A DNA stretch of 64,000 bases, from contig NZ_BAEO01000024.1 in the NCBI RefSeq assembly GCF_000314995.1, positions 1 to 64,000 of the forward strand. Direction: 5' to 3'. Positions 9,101 through 17,569 of this stretch are shown here, piece by piece (the first letter of the stretch is position 1; each line of letters opens with the position of its first letter). Position numbers and translations under genes: made by a program. The notes under the pieces were generated by a model, which worked only from the letters and a program-made list of their open reading frames with translations, had not been told where the DNA came from and ran no database searches. The stretch is from Paraglaciecola arctica BSs20135 (GTDB lineage: Bacteria; Pseudomonadota; Gammaproteobacteria; Enterobacterales; Alteromonadaceae).

Positions 9101-9734
9101 GTTGCAGAAAAATAGCGGTATTGTGTTCTTTTGCTAAGGTAAAAATGTCTTGCCATGATGTGGTCATAATCGAACATTGGAAGTACTGTAATTCTGGTTC
9201 GTAAATAAGTAGGTTTTTGATTTTGTGGCGTTTTAACAAATGACTTAAATGAATACCTAGTCCACATCCAAGTACTACCAAACATTCAATTTCATAAGGC
9301 ATGGGTTGTTGCTGGTTTCTAAGTTTTACACTTTCTAGTTCTTCAATACTTTTTACTTGGTGAGAATCATCATTATGGCTTGATATAGGTGTTTTAAATA
9401 CAACTTCAGGGCAGTGTTGCTCAATTCGTGATAATTGTTCGAGCACCTCTTCCTCTGGATGAAAACCATAAAAGGTGCGGCCCATACCGTAATCAACAAT
9501 ATTATTTTCACCATATTTATTGATGAAAATAGAATGGTTGGCAAGATTCGGGTTTTGTACATAAGGCAACAAAGAAGGGATGTTACGCTGAAATGTATTG
9601 ATATTGCTTTGGTGAGTGGTGAGTATGTGACTTGCTAGTTTTTCATCAAGCAGCGCTTGTTTTTGTTCATCTTTCTCAATATGTAAACGGATATTCTTCA
9701 GCATACTAACTCTAAACTCGTAATCGACAGGCAC
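6192..9734 (-). CDS. Very large DUF115 / Maf-type putative flagellin glycosyltransferase
   Basis: An 1180-residue protein (1170 if the ATG at 9704 is used instead of GTG 9734; neither has a strong ribosome site). The DUF115 / MptE-like core begins near residue 571 with FIVGNGPSLD and continues through a conserved PDFHAEIEQN stretch, as in motility-associated factor (Maf) proteins that add nonulosonic acids to flagellin. Ahead of it are two similar Rossmann-like segments, LVVLGCGLGIHL near residue 150 and IIMFGLGVGYQL near residue 415. Each is followed by an acidic EP motif and an SxxWQ(D/N)IF element, so the N-terminal domain seems duplicated. That explains a length well above the usual 600-700 aa. 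It is divergent from the flagellin gene, which supports a role in flagellin modification. No signal peptide was seen, so it should act in the cytoplasm. Confidence 0.8.
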   Translation of the reverse strand: MPVDYEFRVSMLKNIRLHIEKDEQKQALLDEKLASHILTTHQSNINTFQRNIPSLLPYVQNPNLANHSIFINKYGENNIVDYGMGRTFYGFHPEEEVLEQLSRIEQHCPEVVFKTPISSHNDDSHQVKSIEELESVKLRNQQQPMPYEIECLVVLGCGLGIHLSHLLKRHKIKNLLIYEPELQYFQCSIMTTSWQDIFTLAKEHNTAIFLQLEKDGRDLLQDINELVEHCAISSFHLYKHYNHQVFDSIHKDLSERSWSEIEESGFKLKSQESYLDFLPSWTPNIDLADHSLLVTPNEKLTNNLRAFKKYFPDIYKEYKNYKPKKWLPIANTAGEVNLVKIDSLHSWYGASPKQDCTLNFDNFNEQPNKDGLVLGYKGNKLAHYIHYQFVKETEELLKQAEEEVGALPNNVPSIIMFGLGVGYQLEKLLEEHTVEKLFICEPNPDFFYASLFAIDWQNIFETVEKSETRIYLNIGDDGTNLFRDLLSQFYAIGPYILNSTYFYQSYYNASLNSAITQLREQLQVVISMGEYFDHAYYGIAHTKEGMRRKIPVLTADPASQLSYDDKEVPVFIVGNGPSLDSSIEAIKEWQGQAIIVSCGTTLQALHRHGITPDFHAEIEQNRSTFDWAVLIGDLDYLKNITLISCNGIHPDTCDLYKDVLIAFKEGESSTVSALSVLGRENFTTLLNAFPTVSNFAIDLFSTIGFTSIYLIGVDLGFVDVKHHHSKSSGYYQEDGEETYDFTKSANTSLIVPGNFRPRVNTKHEFKVSRQVIEQVTSAKPKGQDFYNCSDGAKIQGALPIRPDELLIVVTENQKTQVVEKLKTQIFSTKELSNYSERFEKQFSHDLLISELSAFQTLLEKDVTCKEDIERVINKQKEMLFTSYKNGKSLLFYYLYGTVNFANAVLSKLQNTPQHSKSVPKAFIQTKEKWLETVGNIKFLMTENEEDDFDVSSFNIIKREIKKLENHCGNCSILIATDSSIFTKSLKFILDSEFSWINKIDFLSTQQLDSYKKTPDYAIYHLEDLKHASVLGKRNTIITLKSDEAPPLDYNGITYLKSPAIKNEKIFDSPLFLARVAISSCLSEQKCNLILPKYRALQNIDLEEHVFNIPAERYIAFDNRCYISVFLRGNCQQSKKVPNNGTRTKKIIGSLKMRQLIFQLMTETDFYTHKQKVLDLLDSKI

Positions 9735-9757
9735 TTCACAATAGTTACTATCTTATG

Positions 9758-9765
9758 CTATCGGC
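9758..9765 (-). promoter_or_regulatory. Possible sigma-28 (FliA) -10 element upstream of the DUF115 gene
   Basis: On the minus strand these bases read GCCGATAG, seven of eight matches to the FliA -10 consensus GCCGATAA, 23 bases before the GTG start. A matching TAAA -35 at the usual distance is not present, so this is only a candidate. Confidence 0.3.
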
Positions 9766-9970
9766 AGTACTAAAAAAAGAATAAGTCTTTGAATTTATTG
9801 TGAGAAGTTAATGTTATTTAGTTATGTCAGAGGGTTTATTGATAGTGGCCTGATTGAGTTTTAATCTATAACTATGTATTGCTTTTTATACCTTTATTGG
9901 CGTTGCTTATATTTTACACACTCATGGACACTCTGCTATTATACCAAGCAGGTAAATGAGGAAAAAACAT

Positions 9971-10774
9971 ATGATTAGTTTTAACACTGAATCAAATACA
10001 TCGTTGTTACAACAAGTTCAGAACAAGCAAGAGTCTATTCTCGAGAAGCTTTCTTCTGGTAAAAAAATTAATAGTGCGGCTGATGGCGCGGCTGCGCAGC
10101 AGATCATTGATCGTTTGACCACACAAGTTGAGGGTAACCGACAAGCTATTTCTAATGCTTACGATGGCGTTTCTTTGACTCAAGTTGCTGAAGGTGGCTT
10201 GTCTGGAATTAACGAAGACGTTAATAGGATCCGTGAACTGTCTATCCAAGCGGGTAACGGCATATTGAATGATTCGGATCGACAGGCAATTCAAGCCGAG
10301 GTCACGCAATTACAAGAAAATATTTCCCAAACCATTGAGCAAACTGAGTTTGCTGGCAAACCTTTGTTATCGGGCGACGGTAATATTGATTTTCAAATAG
10401 GTGCTAACGCTGGCCAGAAAATTGGCGTGGGTACGCAAGATGTTGCGGCCGGTTTGAGCGATATTCTTAATGTTGATTTAAGTTCGGCTCAAGGTGATGA
10501 AGATGCCTTGGCTGCGGCTGATGCTGCTTCAGAGTTTGTAGGTAATGCGCGTACCGATTTAGGTGCTACACAAAATCAATTTGAAAGTGCGGCGCGAAAT
10601 CTAACTCAATCTGATATTAATGTTTCAGCAGCCAGAAGCCGAATTCAAGATACTGATTATGCACAAGCTGCTTCTGAAAGTGCTGCCGCTGACATACTGA
10701 GTCAAACTAGTTTGGCTGTGCAAGGCATGGCAAATCAACAACAAGGTCAGGTGCTGTCTTTGTTAAATGGTTAA
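9971..10774 (+). CDS. Short atypical flagellin
   Basis: A 267-residue flagellin with both conserved ends (D0/D1) and almost no variable centre. N-terminal SSGKKINSAADGAAAQQI and C-terminal SRIQDTDYA are the flagellin signatures; it ends VLSLLNG. The first residues (MISFNTESNTSLL) differ from the usual MA-L/I-x-V-N-T-N start, and the C-terminal tail is also unusual. The ATG at 9971 is chosen over the in-frame ATG at 9956 because GAGG at 9958-9961 is a good ribosome site for it. The gene stands alone between the divergent Maf-type gene and flrA, followed by a strong terminator. fliD, fliS and flaG, often found here in relatives, are absent. I could not find a convincing sigma-28 or sigma-54 promoter in the 236 bases upstream. 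Confidence 0.85.
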   Translation: MISFNTESNTSLLQQVQNKQESILEKLSSGKKINSAADGAAAQQIIDRLTTQVEGNRQAISNAYDGVSLTQVAEGGLSGINEDVNRIRELSIQAGNGILNDSDRQAIQAEVTQLQENISQTIEQTEFAGKPLLSGDGNIDFQIGANAGQKIGVGTQDVAAGLSDILNVDLSSAQGDEDALAAADAASEFVGNARTDLGATQNQFESAARNLTQSDINVSAARSRIQDTDYAQAASESAAADILSQTSLAVQGMANQQQGQVLSLLNG

Positions 10775-10788
10775 AAAATTTGATGTGC

Positions 10789-10818
10789 AAAAAAGAGCGG
10801 CTGGTCTGCTCTTTTTTT
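10789..10818 (+). terminator. Rho-independent terminator after flagellin
   Basis: Inverted repeat AAAAAAGAGC / GCTCTTTTTTT with a 9-base loop, ending in a T run, 14 bases after the flagellin stop. Confidence 0.85.
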
Positions 10819-10972
10819 ATGCGTTACGTTTTTTCATTCTTGTGTTTTTTTGTATGAAAAATATACGACTTTAAAATTGCCTTAAATTATATTGCTATCC
10901 CACCTCGAATGGTTAAAATCATATACAATACAGTGAATTATAAGACCAACATAAGATAAGGCTGGAAGTGGA

Positions 10973-12412
10973 ATGAGCAATATTTTGATTATTAGTTCTG
11001 ACATAGCGCGGGCAAATAATCTGAGTACTATTCTGACCTTTCTTGGCGAGCCTTGTAGCAGCGTTTTATATACTTCTGCGATAGAAACTCTTAGAGACAA
11101 AATAGATATCAAAGCTGTTTTAATTGATGCAGATACACACGAACTAGCTTGCGATATCAGTGAAAAATTTCCTCATCAACCTTTTGTATTGGTTGGAGAC
11201 TATGAAACCTTTGAACCAAAGACAAATATTGTCGGCGCCATAAGTGAACCTATTACTTACCCTGCATTGACTCAAATGTTACACCGTTGCCAAGAGTACA
11301 AACGCAGCCAGCCCAATACCAAGACCAGCGTTCACAACAAAACCCGTCTATTTAGGAGCTTGGTTGGAAAAAGTAAACAAATTCAGGGTGTTAGACATTT
11401 AATTGAGCAAGTGGCTCCAACCGAGGCAAATGTTCTTATCCTTGGCGCGTCAGGCACAGGTAAAGAAGTGATTGCTCGTAATGTACATTTTTTATCTAAT
11501 CGCACTGACAGTATCTTTATCCCAGTAAACTGTGGTGCTATACCTGGTGAACTGCTCGAAAGTGAGCTGTTTGGTCATGAAAAAGGGGCCTTTACTGGTG
11601 CTATTAGTTCGCGAAAAGGGCGTTTTGAACTGGCGGAAGGCGGTACCTTATTTCTTGATGAAATTGGTGACATGCCATTACAAATGCAAGTTAAACTGCT
11701 GCGTGTATTACAAGAGCGAACCTACGAAAGGGTAGGTGGTACCAAACCCATTAAATGCAACGTAAGAGTTATTGCAGCCACTCATCGTAACCTAGAAATT
11801 ATGATCGAGGATGGGCAGTTTAGAGAAGACTTGTACTACCGTTTAAACGTATTTCCAATTGATAGCCCTGCATTGTGTGACCGAAAAGAAGACATTCCAT
11901 TATTACTTCAAGAGCTGGTATCGAGACTCGAGTTAGATAACTCACAAATAATGTTTACTGCTAACGCTATGGCCTCTCTGATGGAACACAAATGGGCGGG
12001 CAATGTTCGCGAATTATCGAATTTGGTTGAGCGTTTGATGATTTTATACCCTAATCAACTTATAGATGTAAGTGATTTACCCAGTAAGTATAAACATCTT
12101 GATGTTGAAGATTATGAACCCGATTACCCTGAAGAATTGTTAGAGCGTGACGCTATTAACGCTATGTTTGGTGGTGATAGTAGTGACGACGATAATGAAG
12201 AGGTTAATAATAGCTTCGATAATGTGTTATCGACTGAGTTGCCCGTTGACGGGCTAAATTTGAAAGAATACATTTCAGATTTAGAAGTTAATTTGATCAC
12301 TCAAGCCCTAGAACAACAAGATTGGGTGGTCGCCAGAGCGGCTGAAGCTCTTGGTATGCGTCGTACCACTTTGGTTGAAAAAATGCGTAAGTACAATATT
12401 AGTAAAGATTAG
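10973..12412 (+). CDS. flrA: FlrA/FleQ, sigma-54-dependent master flagellar regulator
   Basis: A 479-residue activator. Residues 1-110 form a FleQ-type receiver-like domain. The AAA+ domain has Walker A GASGTGKE at 158-165 and the sigma-54 contact loop GAFTGA at 205-210. A Fis-type helix-turn-helix ([19 protein letters not shown]) closes the protein. It sits at the head of the cluster and should activate the sigma-54 promoters in front of flrBC, fliE, fliK and flhA. The ATG has GGAAGTGGA just upstream. The spacer of 198 bases from flagellin includes the flagellin terminator, so flrA has its own promoter. Confidence 0.95.
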   Translation: MSNILIISSDIARANNLSTILTFLGEPCSSVLYTSAIETLRDKIDIKAVLIDADTHELACDISEKFPHQPFVLVGDYETFEPKTNIVGAISEPITYPALTQMLHRCQEYKRSQPNTKTSVHNKTRLFRSLVGKSKQIQGVRHLIEQVAPTEANVLILGASGTGKEVIARNVHFLSNRTDSIFIPVNCGAIPGELLESELFGHEKGAFTGAISSRKGRFELAEGGTLFLDEIGDMPLQMQVKLLRVLQERTYERVGGTKPIKCNVRVIAATHRNLEIMIEDGQFREDLYYRLNVFPIDSPALCDRKEDIPLLLQELVSRLELDNSQIMFTANAMASLMEHKWAGNVRELSNLVERLMILYPNQLIDVSDLPSKYKHLDVEDYEPDYPEELLERDAINAMFGGDSSDDDNEEVNNSFDNVLSTELPVDGLNLKEYISDLEVNLITQALEQQDWVVARAAEALGMRRTTLVEKMRKYNISKD

Positions 12413-12518
12413 CGGTAACATTCTACGATCCCCTTGCTTAACCTCACTGTGTCATTTCATTGACGTCATGTTTTCATAATAATTCATTCTAACATCTTGA
12501 TTTAATTGTTAATTTTTG

Positions 12519-12535
12519 TTGGCATGGCATGTGCT
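12519..12535 (+). promoter_or_regulatory. Sigma-54 promoter for flrBC
   Basis: TTGGCATGGCATGTGCT has the -24 GG and -12 GC separated by exactly 10 bases and matches the RpoN consensus at most positions. It lies 47 bases before the flrB ATG. FlrA, encoded just upstream, is the likely activator. Confidence 0.75.
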
Positions 12536-12582
12536 TTACTCCACCTGTAATTATTCTGTCTAAGTTTTGACGTGAGGAATGT

Positions 12583-13842
12583 ATGGGTACTAGTAACATC
12601 TTGATTGAAGCATCGCGTGACTCCTTGTCTGCGCTTGGCGAAGTGGTTAGGCATGACGCGTTAAAGAAAGCGTCACATGGATCTAACACTCAAGAATTAG
12701 ACGCACTGCGTTTGCAAGCTAATCGTTTGGAGCATTTGCTACAAGTTATGCCCGCGGGAGTTGTGGTGATAGATGGTAAAGGATTTGTCAGACAGTCAAA
12801 TAATCTGGCTAAAGCTTTATTAGGTGAGCCTTTGGAAGGCCAACAATGGCGAACCATTATCGCTCGTTCATTTAAGCCCCAAGCTGATGATGGACATGAA
12901 GTCTCATTGCATGATGGACGTAAAGTCAAACTGTCGATAACACCTTTAGAAAAAGAACCTGGGCAGCTTATTGTACTCACTGATTTGACCGAAACTAGGC
13001 AATTACAGCAACGTATTGGACATTTACAAAAGTTATCTTCATTAGGAAAAATGGTAGCGTCATTGGCACACCAAATTCGTACGCCTTTGTCGGCAGCTAT
13101 GTTGTATGCGGCGAATCTGTCCAACAGCACCTTAAATAAAACTTCCCGTGAGAAGTTTAGTCACAAACTTGTTTCAAGATTGCGAGACTTAGAAAGCCAA
13201 GTAAATGATATGTTGTTGTTTGCCAAAAGTGGCGACGAACAAGTGATAAGTGAAATATCACTACAAAGCTTAATGCAAGAAGTACAGCAAGGTGCTGATG
13301 CCATGTTGCAAAGCCAGCAAGCTAGGTTAGTACTTTCTTTACCCGAGCCTGATGTTGTTATTTTGGGTAATAAAACCGCGTTAGCCGGAGCCTTACAAAA
13401 TCTTATACACAATGCGTTAACCGTTAAACCGCAAAATGCGCTGATTAAAATTGCTGTGAATCGCCAAAAAAACAACCCTGATTGGGTGGATTTATCTGTC
13501 ACAGACAACGGTCCTGGCATTAAAACTGAAAATCTAAATCGAGTTTTTGAACCTTTTTTCACTACTAAAAGTAATGGTACTGGATTAGGCCTAGCAGTGG
13601 TTAGGAGTGTTGCTCAGTCCCATCAAGGCAAGGTTCATGTGACCAATTCAGCTGAAGGTGGTGCCTGTTTTACTTTGTGTTTACCCACTTATGATGACAG
13701 ACAATCACCACATCAAGTGACTGTCTCAACACACCAAGCCATTGAACCAACAAAACAAGCCATTGCGCCAACAAAACAAGCCATTGCGCCAACAAAAAGT
13801 GTGCAGCCTCAACAATATTTTGCCGATGCGGCGGGGAGCTAA
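12583..13842 (+). CDS. flrB: FlrB, flagellar sensor histidine kinase
   Basis: A 419-residue soluble histidine kinase. A PAS-like region is at ~45-140 and the dimerisation/phosphoacceptor motif ASLAHQIRTPLSAA places the His at residue 163. The N, G1 and G2 boxes (NLIHNAL, DNGPGIK, GTGLGLAVV) follow in the ATPase domain. No transmembrane segment, so it senses a cytoplasmic cue, as FlrB/FleS does. It phosphorylates FlrC, whose gene follows after 3 bases. The last ~35 residues contain an AIAPTKQ-type tandem repeat encoded by 21-base DNA repeats, outside the catalytic core. Confidence 0.95.
   Translation: MGTSNILIEASRDSLSALGEVVRHDALKKASHGSNTQELDALRLQANRLEHLLQVMPAGVVVIDGKGFVRQSNNLAKALLGEPLEGQQWRTIIARSFKPQADDGHEVSLHDGRKVKLSITPLEKEPGQLIVLTDLTETRQLQQRIGHLQKLSSLGKMVASLAHQIRTPLSAAMLYAANLSNSTLNKTSREKFSHKLVSRLRDLESQVNDMLLFAKSGDEQVISEISLQSLMQEVQQGADAMLQSQQARLVLSLPEPDVVILGNKTALAGALQNLIHNALTVKPQNALIKIAVNRQKNNPDWVDLSVTDNGPGIKTENLNRVFEPFFTTKSNGTGLGLAVVRSVAQSHQGKVHVTNSAEGGACFTLCLPTYDDRQSPHQVTVSTHQAIEPTKQAIAPTKQAIAPTKSVQPQQYFADAAGS
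13735..13797 (+). repeat. Three tandem 21-base repeats inside flrB
   Basis: Unit CAAGCCATTGCGCCAACAAAA. Copies lie at 13735-13755 (two mismatches, GCG to GAA), 13756-13776 and 13777-13797. They are in frame and encode QAI(A/E)PTK in the non-catalytic tail of FlrB, so copy-number change would only alter tail length. Confidence 0.95.
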
Positions 13843-13845
13843 AGT

Positions 13846-15198
13846 ATGAGTCAAGCTAAAGTATTGATAGTAGAAGACGACGCAGGCCTAAGAGAAGCTT
13901 TAGTCGATACATTGTTGCTGGGTGGTTATCAAGTTATTGAAGCCGACAGTGGTGAACAAGCCATGGTTAAGTTGTCTGAACAAGCCGTTGACTTAGTAGT
14001 GAGTGATATACAAATGGGCGGTATGAGCGGTTTAACATTGCTCAAGAATATAAAAAACAAATATCCTAATTTGGCCATATTATTAATGACAGCTTACGCG
14101 ACTATTGATGATGCTGTGCAGGCAATGCGAGATGGCGCAACCGATTACCTATCTAAACCTTTTGCTCCAGAAGTGTTACTTAATTTGGTTGGCCGTTATG
14201 CGCCGGCACAAAAAGTAGAATCACGTACACCAGTAGCAGATGATCCTAGCAGCTTACAGCTACTCGCTTTGGCCAAAAAGGTGGCTAGATCAGAAGCAAC
14301 TGTCATGGTCTTAGGGCCTAGCGGATCGGGAAAAGAAGTCTTAGCCCGCTATATTCACGACCAATCTAACCGCAGCCAACAAACCTTTGTGGCTATCAAC
14401 TGTGCCGCTATTCCAGAAAACATGTTAGAAGCGACACTTTTTGGATACGAAAAAGGGGCATTTACCGGAGCAATACAAGCTTGTCCAGGTAAGTTTGAAC
14501 AAGCCCAAGGTGGCACCATTTTACTCGATGAAATTAGTGAAATGGACTTAAATCTTCAAGTTAAATTATTACGTGTTCTGCAGGAAAAAGAAGTCGAAAG
14601 ACTAGGTGGTCGTAAAACCATTGCACTGGATGTCAGGATCATCGCAACCAGCAACCGTAACTTAAAGCAAACCGTAGATGCAGGCGAATTTAGAGAGGAT
14701 TTATACTATCGCCTAAATGTGTTCCCACTTACTTGGTTGCCTCTTGATAAAAGAGGTGGTGATATTATTCCGTTAGCCGAACATTTAATCGAACGTCATT
14801 GCCAAAAACAAGGCTGCGAAATATCAAAATTGACTGCAGCCGGACGCAGTAAACTGTTACAACACAACTGGCCTGGTAATGTGCGAGAATTAGAAAATGT
14901 GATCCAGCGTGCCTTAATTTTATCTGATGGAAATCAAATTGATGCCCAAGACTTAATGATTGAGCAAGATACATCGGTATTGGCTCAGGCACCTCGGCTA
15001 GATTTTGAAAACATTGAAGAAGATAACAGCAAATTAGGGTCAGAATTGCGTCAGCAGGAGCATCAAATCATTCTTGATACCTTGCAAAGCTGCAAAGGTC
15101 GTCGCAAAGATGTGGCTGAACGGTTAGGCATAAGCCCTAGAACCTTACGTTACAAACTCGCCAAAATGCGTGAAGTAGGTATCGAACTTCCTGCATAA
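13846..15198 (+). CDS. flrC: FlrC, sigma-54-dependent flagellar response regulator
   Basis: A 450-residue NtrC-type regulator. The receiver domain has phosphoacceptor Asp54 in VVSDIQMGG. The AAA+ domain has Walker A GPSGSGKE near 154-161 and the GAFTGA loop. A C-terminal Fis-type helix-turn-helix is ERLGISPRTLRYKLAKM. Partner of FlrB; once phosphorylated it activates later flagellar sigma-54 promoters. The start follows GGGGAGCT at a good distance and the gene is coupled to flrB with 3 bases between. A terminator follows 35 bases after the stop. Confidence 0.95.
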   Translation: MSQAKVLIVEDDAGLREALVDTLLLGGYQVIEADSGEQAMVKLSEQAVDLVVSDIQMGGMSGLTLLKNIKNKYPNLAILLMTAYATIDDAVQAMRDGATDYLSKPFAPEVLLNLVGRYAPAQKVESRTPVADDPSSLQLLALAKKVARSEATVMVLGPSGSGKEVLARYIHDQSNRSQQTFVAINCAAIPENMLEATLFGYEKGAFTGAIQACPGKFEQAQGGTILLDEISEMDLNLQVKLLRVLQEKEVERLGGRKTIALDVRIIATSNRNLKQTVDAGEFREDLYYRLNVFPLTWLPLDKRGGDIIPLAEHLIERHCQKQGCEISKLTAAGRSKLLQHNWPGNVRELENVIQRALILSDGNQIDAQDLMIEQDTSVLAQAPRLDFENIEEDNSKLGSELRQQEHQIILDTLQSCKGRRKDVAERLGISPRTLRYKLAKMREVGIELPA

Positions 15199-15233
15199 CA
15201 ATCAGTTTATAGTGTCGCAGATGCGAATCCTTT

Positions 15234-15263
15234 AGCCACCTAGAACGGTGGCTTTTCTTTTTC
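15234..15263 (+). terminator. Terminator after flrC
   Basis: Stem AGCCACC / GGTGGCT with a 6-base loop, followed by TTTCTTTTT. It separates flrBC from the fliE operon. Confidence 0.85.
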
Positions 15264-15419
15264 CGTTGCTTTAAATAATGCCGCTAATTAATGAAAACTT
15301 ATTTATCAGTTTGTTTGATATCTCAACTGTCAAGAATATGACACCTCAACTTTTGTGATTATATGTATTTAAGTTGTTGAATTACATGCGTATTTTTTGT
15401 TGTGTTAGTTCGCTGCTAT

Positions 15420-15436
15420 TTGGCACTTACCTTGCT
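15420..15436 (+). promoter_or_regulatory. Sigma-54 promoter for fliEFGHIJ
   Basis: TTGGCACTTACCTTGCT has a perfect -24 TTGGCAC and -12 TTGCT with 10 bases between GG and GC. It lies 58 bases before the fliE start. This is the best RpoN match in the window. Confidence 0.88.
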
Positions 15437-15494
15437 AATGAAGTAGTTAGTTAACTCAAACGACAAAATATATCTTTTGCCAGCGGAGCGTCTT

Positions 15495-15821
15495 ATGGAC
15501 ATCAAAGCACAATCACTTTATCAAGAAATGCAAGGCATGGCCCAGCAATCAAAGTTGGGCATGGGTGAGGGAAATGCCATTCAAGGCAATCCTTCTTCAC
15601 AGAATTTTGCTGATTTACTGAGTAACGCTATAGGCACTGTTAATGACATGCAGTTAGAGTCTAAAGATATGGCTATGTCATTTGAGATGGGCGACAAAAG
15701 CTTAAGCTTAGCGGATGTCATGGTGGCGAAAGAGAAAGCTGGCATTGCATTTGAAGCAACGATCCAAGTACGTAATAAAGTACTTGATGCCTATAAACAA
15801 ATTATGAACATGCCAGTTTAG
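15495..15821 (+). CDS. fliE: FliE, flagellar hook-basal body junction protein
   Basis: A 108-residue FliE that connects the MS ring to the proximal rod. The C-terminal part (SLADVMVAKEKAGIAFEATIQVRNKVLDAY) carries the conserved FliE helix. The ATG at 15495 is chosen because GCGGAG lies 9 bases upstream; an in-frame TTG at 15477 is less likely. First gene of the basal-body and export-ATPase operon, with its own sigma-54 promoter. Confidence 0.93.
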   Translation: MDIKAQSLYQEMQGMAQQSKLGMGEGNAIQGNPSSQNFADLLSNAIGTVNDMQLESKDMAMSFEMGDKSLSLADVMVAKEKAGIAFEATIQVRNKVLDAYKQIMNMPV

Positions 15822-15831
15822 GAGCTAACTA

Positions 15832-17532
15832 GTGGCTGAAGCAGCAAGTACAGAACTGGCAATGAGTGATATGAGTACAGATATGTACCCAGAAGACTCG
15901 GGTGCAGAACAAAAATCTGGTTTTATGGACTCAATCGGCAGTACCGATATAGTGCGTCAAATTACCTTGATTATCGCCTTAGTGATATGTGTGGCGATTG
16001 CTGTGTTTATCTTGATTTGGGCCCAAGAGCCTGATTACCGCCCTTTAGGTAGCATGGAAACACAAGAGTTAATCGAAACCCTTGATTACCTTGATCAGGC
16101 GCAAATTGATTACCGTTTAGAAGGCAATACTGTCTATGTAAGCGGTGAGCATTATCAAAAAATTAAATTAGGTATGACTCGTCAAGGCATTACCCAAGGC
16201 GATTCGGCAGGTGTCGATATCATCATGCAGGACATGGGTTTTGGAGTCAGCCAACGAGTTGAAAAAGTACGTCTAAAACACGCCAGAGAAAAACAAATCG
16301 CCAGCACTATTGAAGAAATGACAGCGGTTTCAAGGGCGAAAGTACTTTTGGCCTTACCTAAAGAAAATGTATTTGCCCGCCGCGAAAAACAAGCTAGTGC
16401 CACTGTAGTGGTCACCACTAGGCGTGGGTCGATGATTTCAACTGGAGAAGTGAACTCCATAATCGATATTGTTGCTTCCGCGGTGCAAGGATTAGAGCCT
16501 GAACGAGTGACAGTGACTAATAGTAATGGGCGTTTGCTAAATTCAGGATCCCAAGGAGCCGAATCGGCGCGTTCGCGCAAAGAATACGAATTGGAGCAAA
16601 AGCGCGAAAGTTCCTATATCGAAAAAATAGATTCCATCCTTATCCCTGTCTTAGGCTTAGGTAACTATACCGCTCAAGCCGATGTGACTATGGACTTTAC
16701 TTCGGTAGAACAAACGCAGCGTAGCTACAACCCTGACTTACCTGCCATTCGCAGTGAAATGACGGTCGAAGATAACAGTATTGGTGGGGTTATCGCCGGT
16801 ATTCCAGGAGCACTAACCAATCAACCTCCTTTAGACTCGAATATCCCTGAACGCGCTAGTACTAGCTCAACTCAGCAAACGCCTGGACGAAATCATAAAG
16901 AAGAAACCCGTAACTACGAATTGGACACCACAGTCAGTCATACAAAACAACAAGTGGGTATGATCCGCCGATTAAGTGTTTCGGTTGCGTTAGATTATGT
17001 GAGCAGCACAGCTGCAGATGGTACAGTGTCAACTGCGCCTAGAGCTCAGGCTGAACTATTGGATATCCGTCGTTTGTTGCAAGGTGGGATTGGCTTTGAT
17101 GTGACTCGCGGAGATTCTTTAGAAGTAGTGAGCATTCCATTTAACCGTGAAGGTGAAGTAGAGCTGGCAGAAATTCCGTTTTGGGAAGACCCTAAATATT
17201 TACCATTATTTAAACTCGGTGGTGGTATCTTTATTATTGCTTTGCTTATTTTAGTGGTTGTGCGGCCTATGGTACGTAAACTGATTAATCCTGATGATAT
17301 GAAAGCAGATGAATTTGATGCTGATGAAGGGTTAGACTTAGGTGATGAGACTATTAGCTTATTAGCTGAAGAATTTGACGAATCTCAGGTAGGGTTTGCC
17401 GCAGATGGCACCTTTATGTTGCCAGATTTACATAAAGATGAAGATGTACTTAAAGCGGTCAGAGCACTAGTTGCAAATGAACCTGAGTTGTCTTCACAAG
17501 TAGTTAAAAACTGGATGATGCTTGATGATTAA
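15832..17532 (+). CDS. fliF: FliF, flagellar MS-ring protein
   Basis: A 566-residue MS-ring protein starting at GTG after GGAGCTAACTA. It has an N-terminal membrane segment (about residues 43-63), the periplasmic ring-building YscJ/FliF domains, and a second membrane segment near residues 460-480 (GGGIFIIALLILVVV). The cytoplasmic acidic tail binds FliG and ends in the usual VVKNWMMLDD-type sequence. Ten bases separate it from fliE. Confidence 0.96.
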   Translation: MAEAASTELAMSDMSTDMYPEDSGAEQKSGFMDSIGSTDIVRQITLIIALVICVAIAVFILIWAQEPDYRPLGSMETQELIETLDYLDQAQIDYRLEGNTVYVSGEHYQKIKLGMTRQGITQGDSAGVDIIMQDMGFGVSQRVEKVRLKHAREKQIASTIEEMTAVSRAKVLLALPKENVFARREKQASATVVVTTRRGSMISTGEVNSIIDIVASAVQGLEPERVTVTNSNGRLLNSGSQGAESARSRKEYELEQKRESSYIEKIDSILIPVLGLGNYTAQADVTMDFTSVEQTQRSYNPDLPAIRSEMTVEDNSIGGVIAGIPGALTNQPPLDSNIPERASTSSTQQTPGRNHKEETRNYELDTTVSHTKQQVGMIRRLSVSVALDYVSSTAADGTVSTAPRAQAELLDIRRLLQGGIGFDVTRGDSLEVVSIPFNREGEVELAEIPFWEDPKYLPLFKLGGGIFIIALLILVVVRPMVRKLINPDDMKADEFDADEGLDLGDETISLLAEEFDESQVGFAADGTFMLPDLHKDEDVLKAVRALVANEPELSSQVVKNWMMLDD

Positions 17533-17569
17533 GTTTAGAGCTAATATCTGGAATTTTGAGGATTAGATT

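Noticed and set aside
16182-16580. Long reverse-strand open frames inside fliF, flrB, fliR and other flagellar genes
   Set aside because: They mirror well-recognised genes on the plus strand and show no motif or ribosome site of their own.
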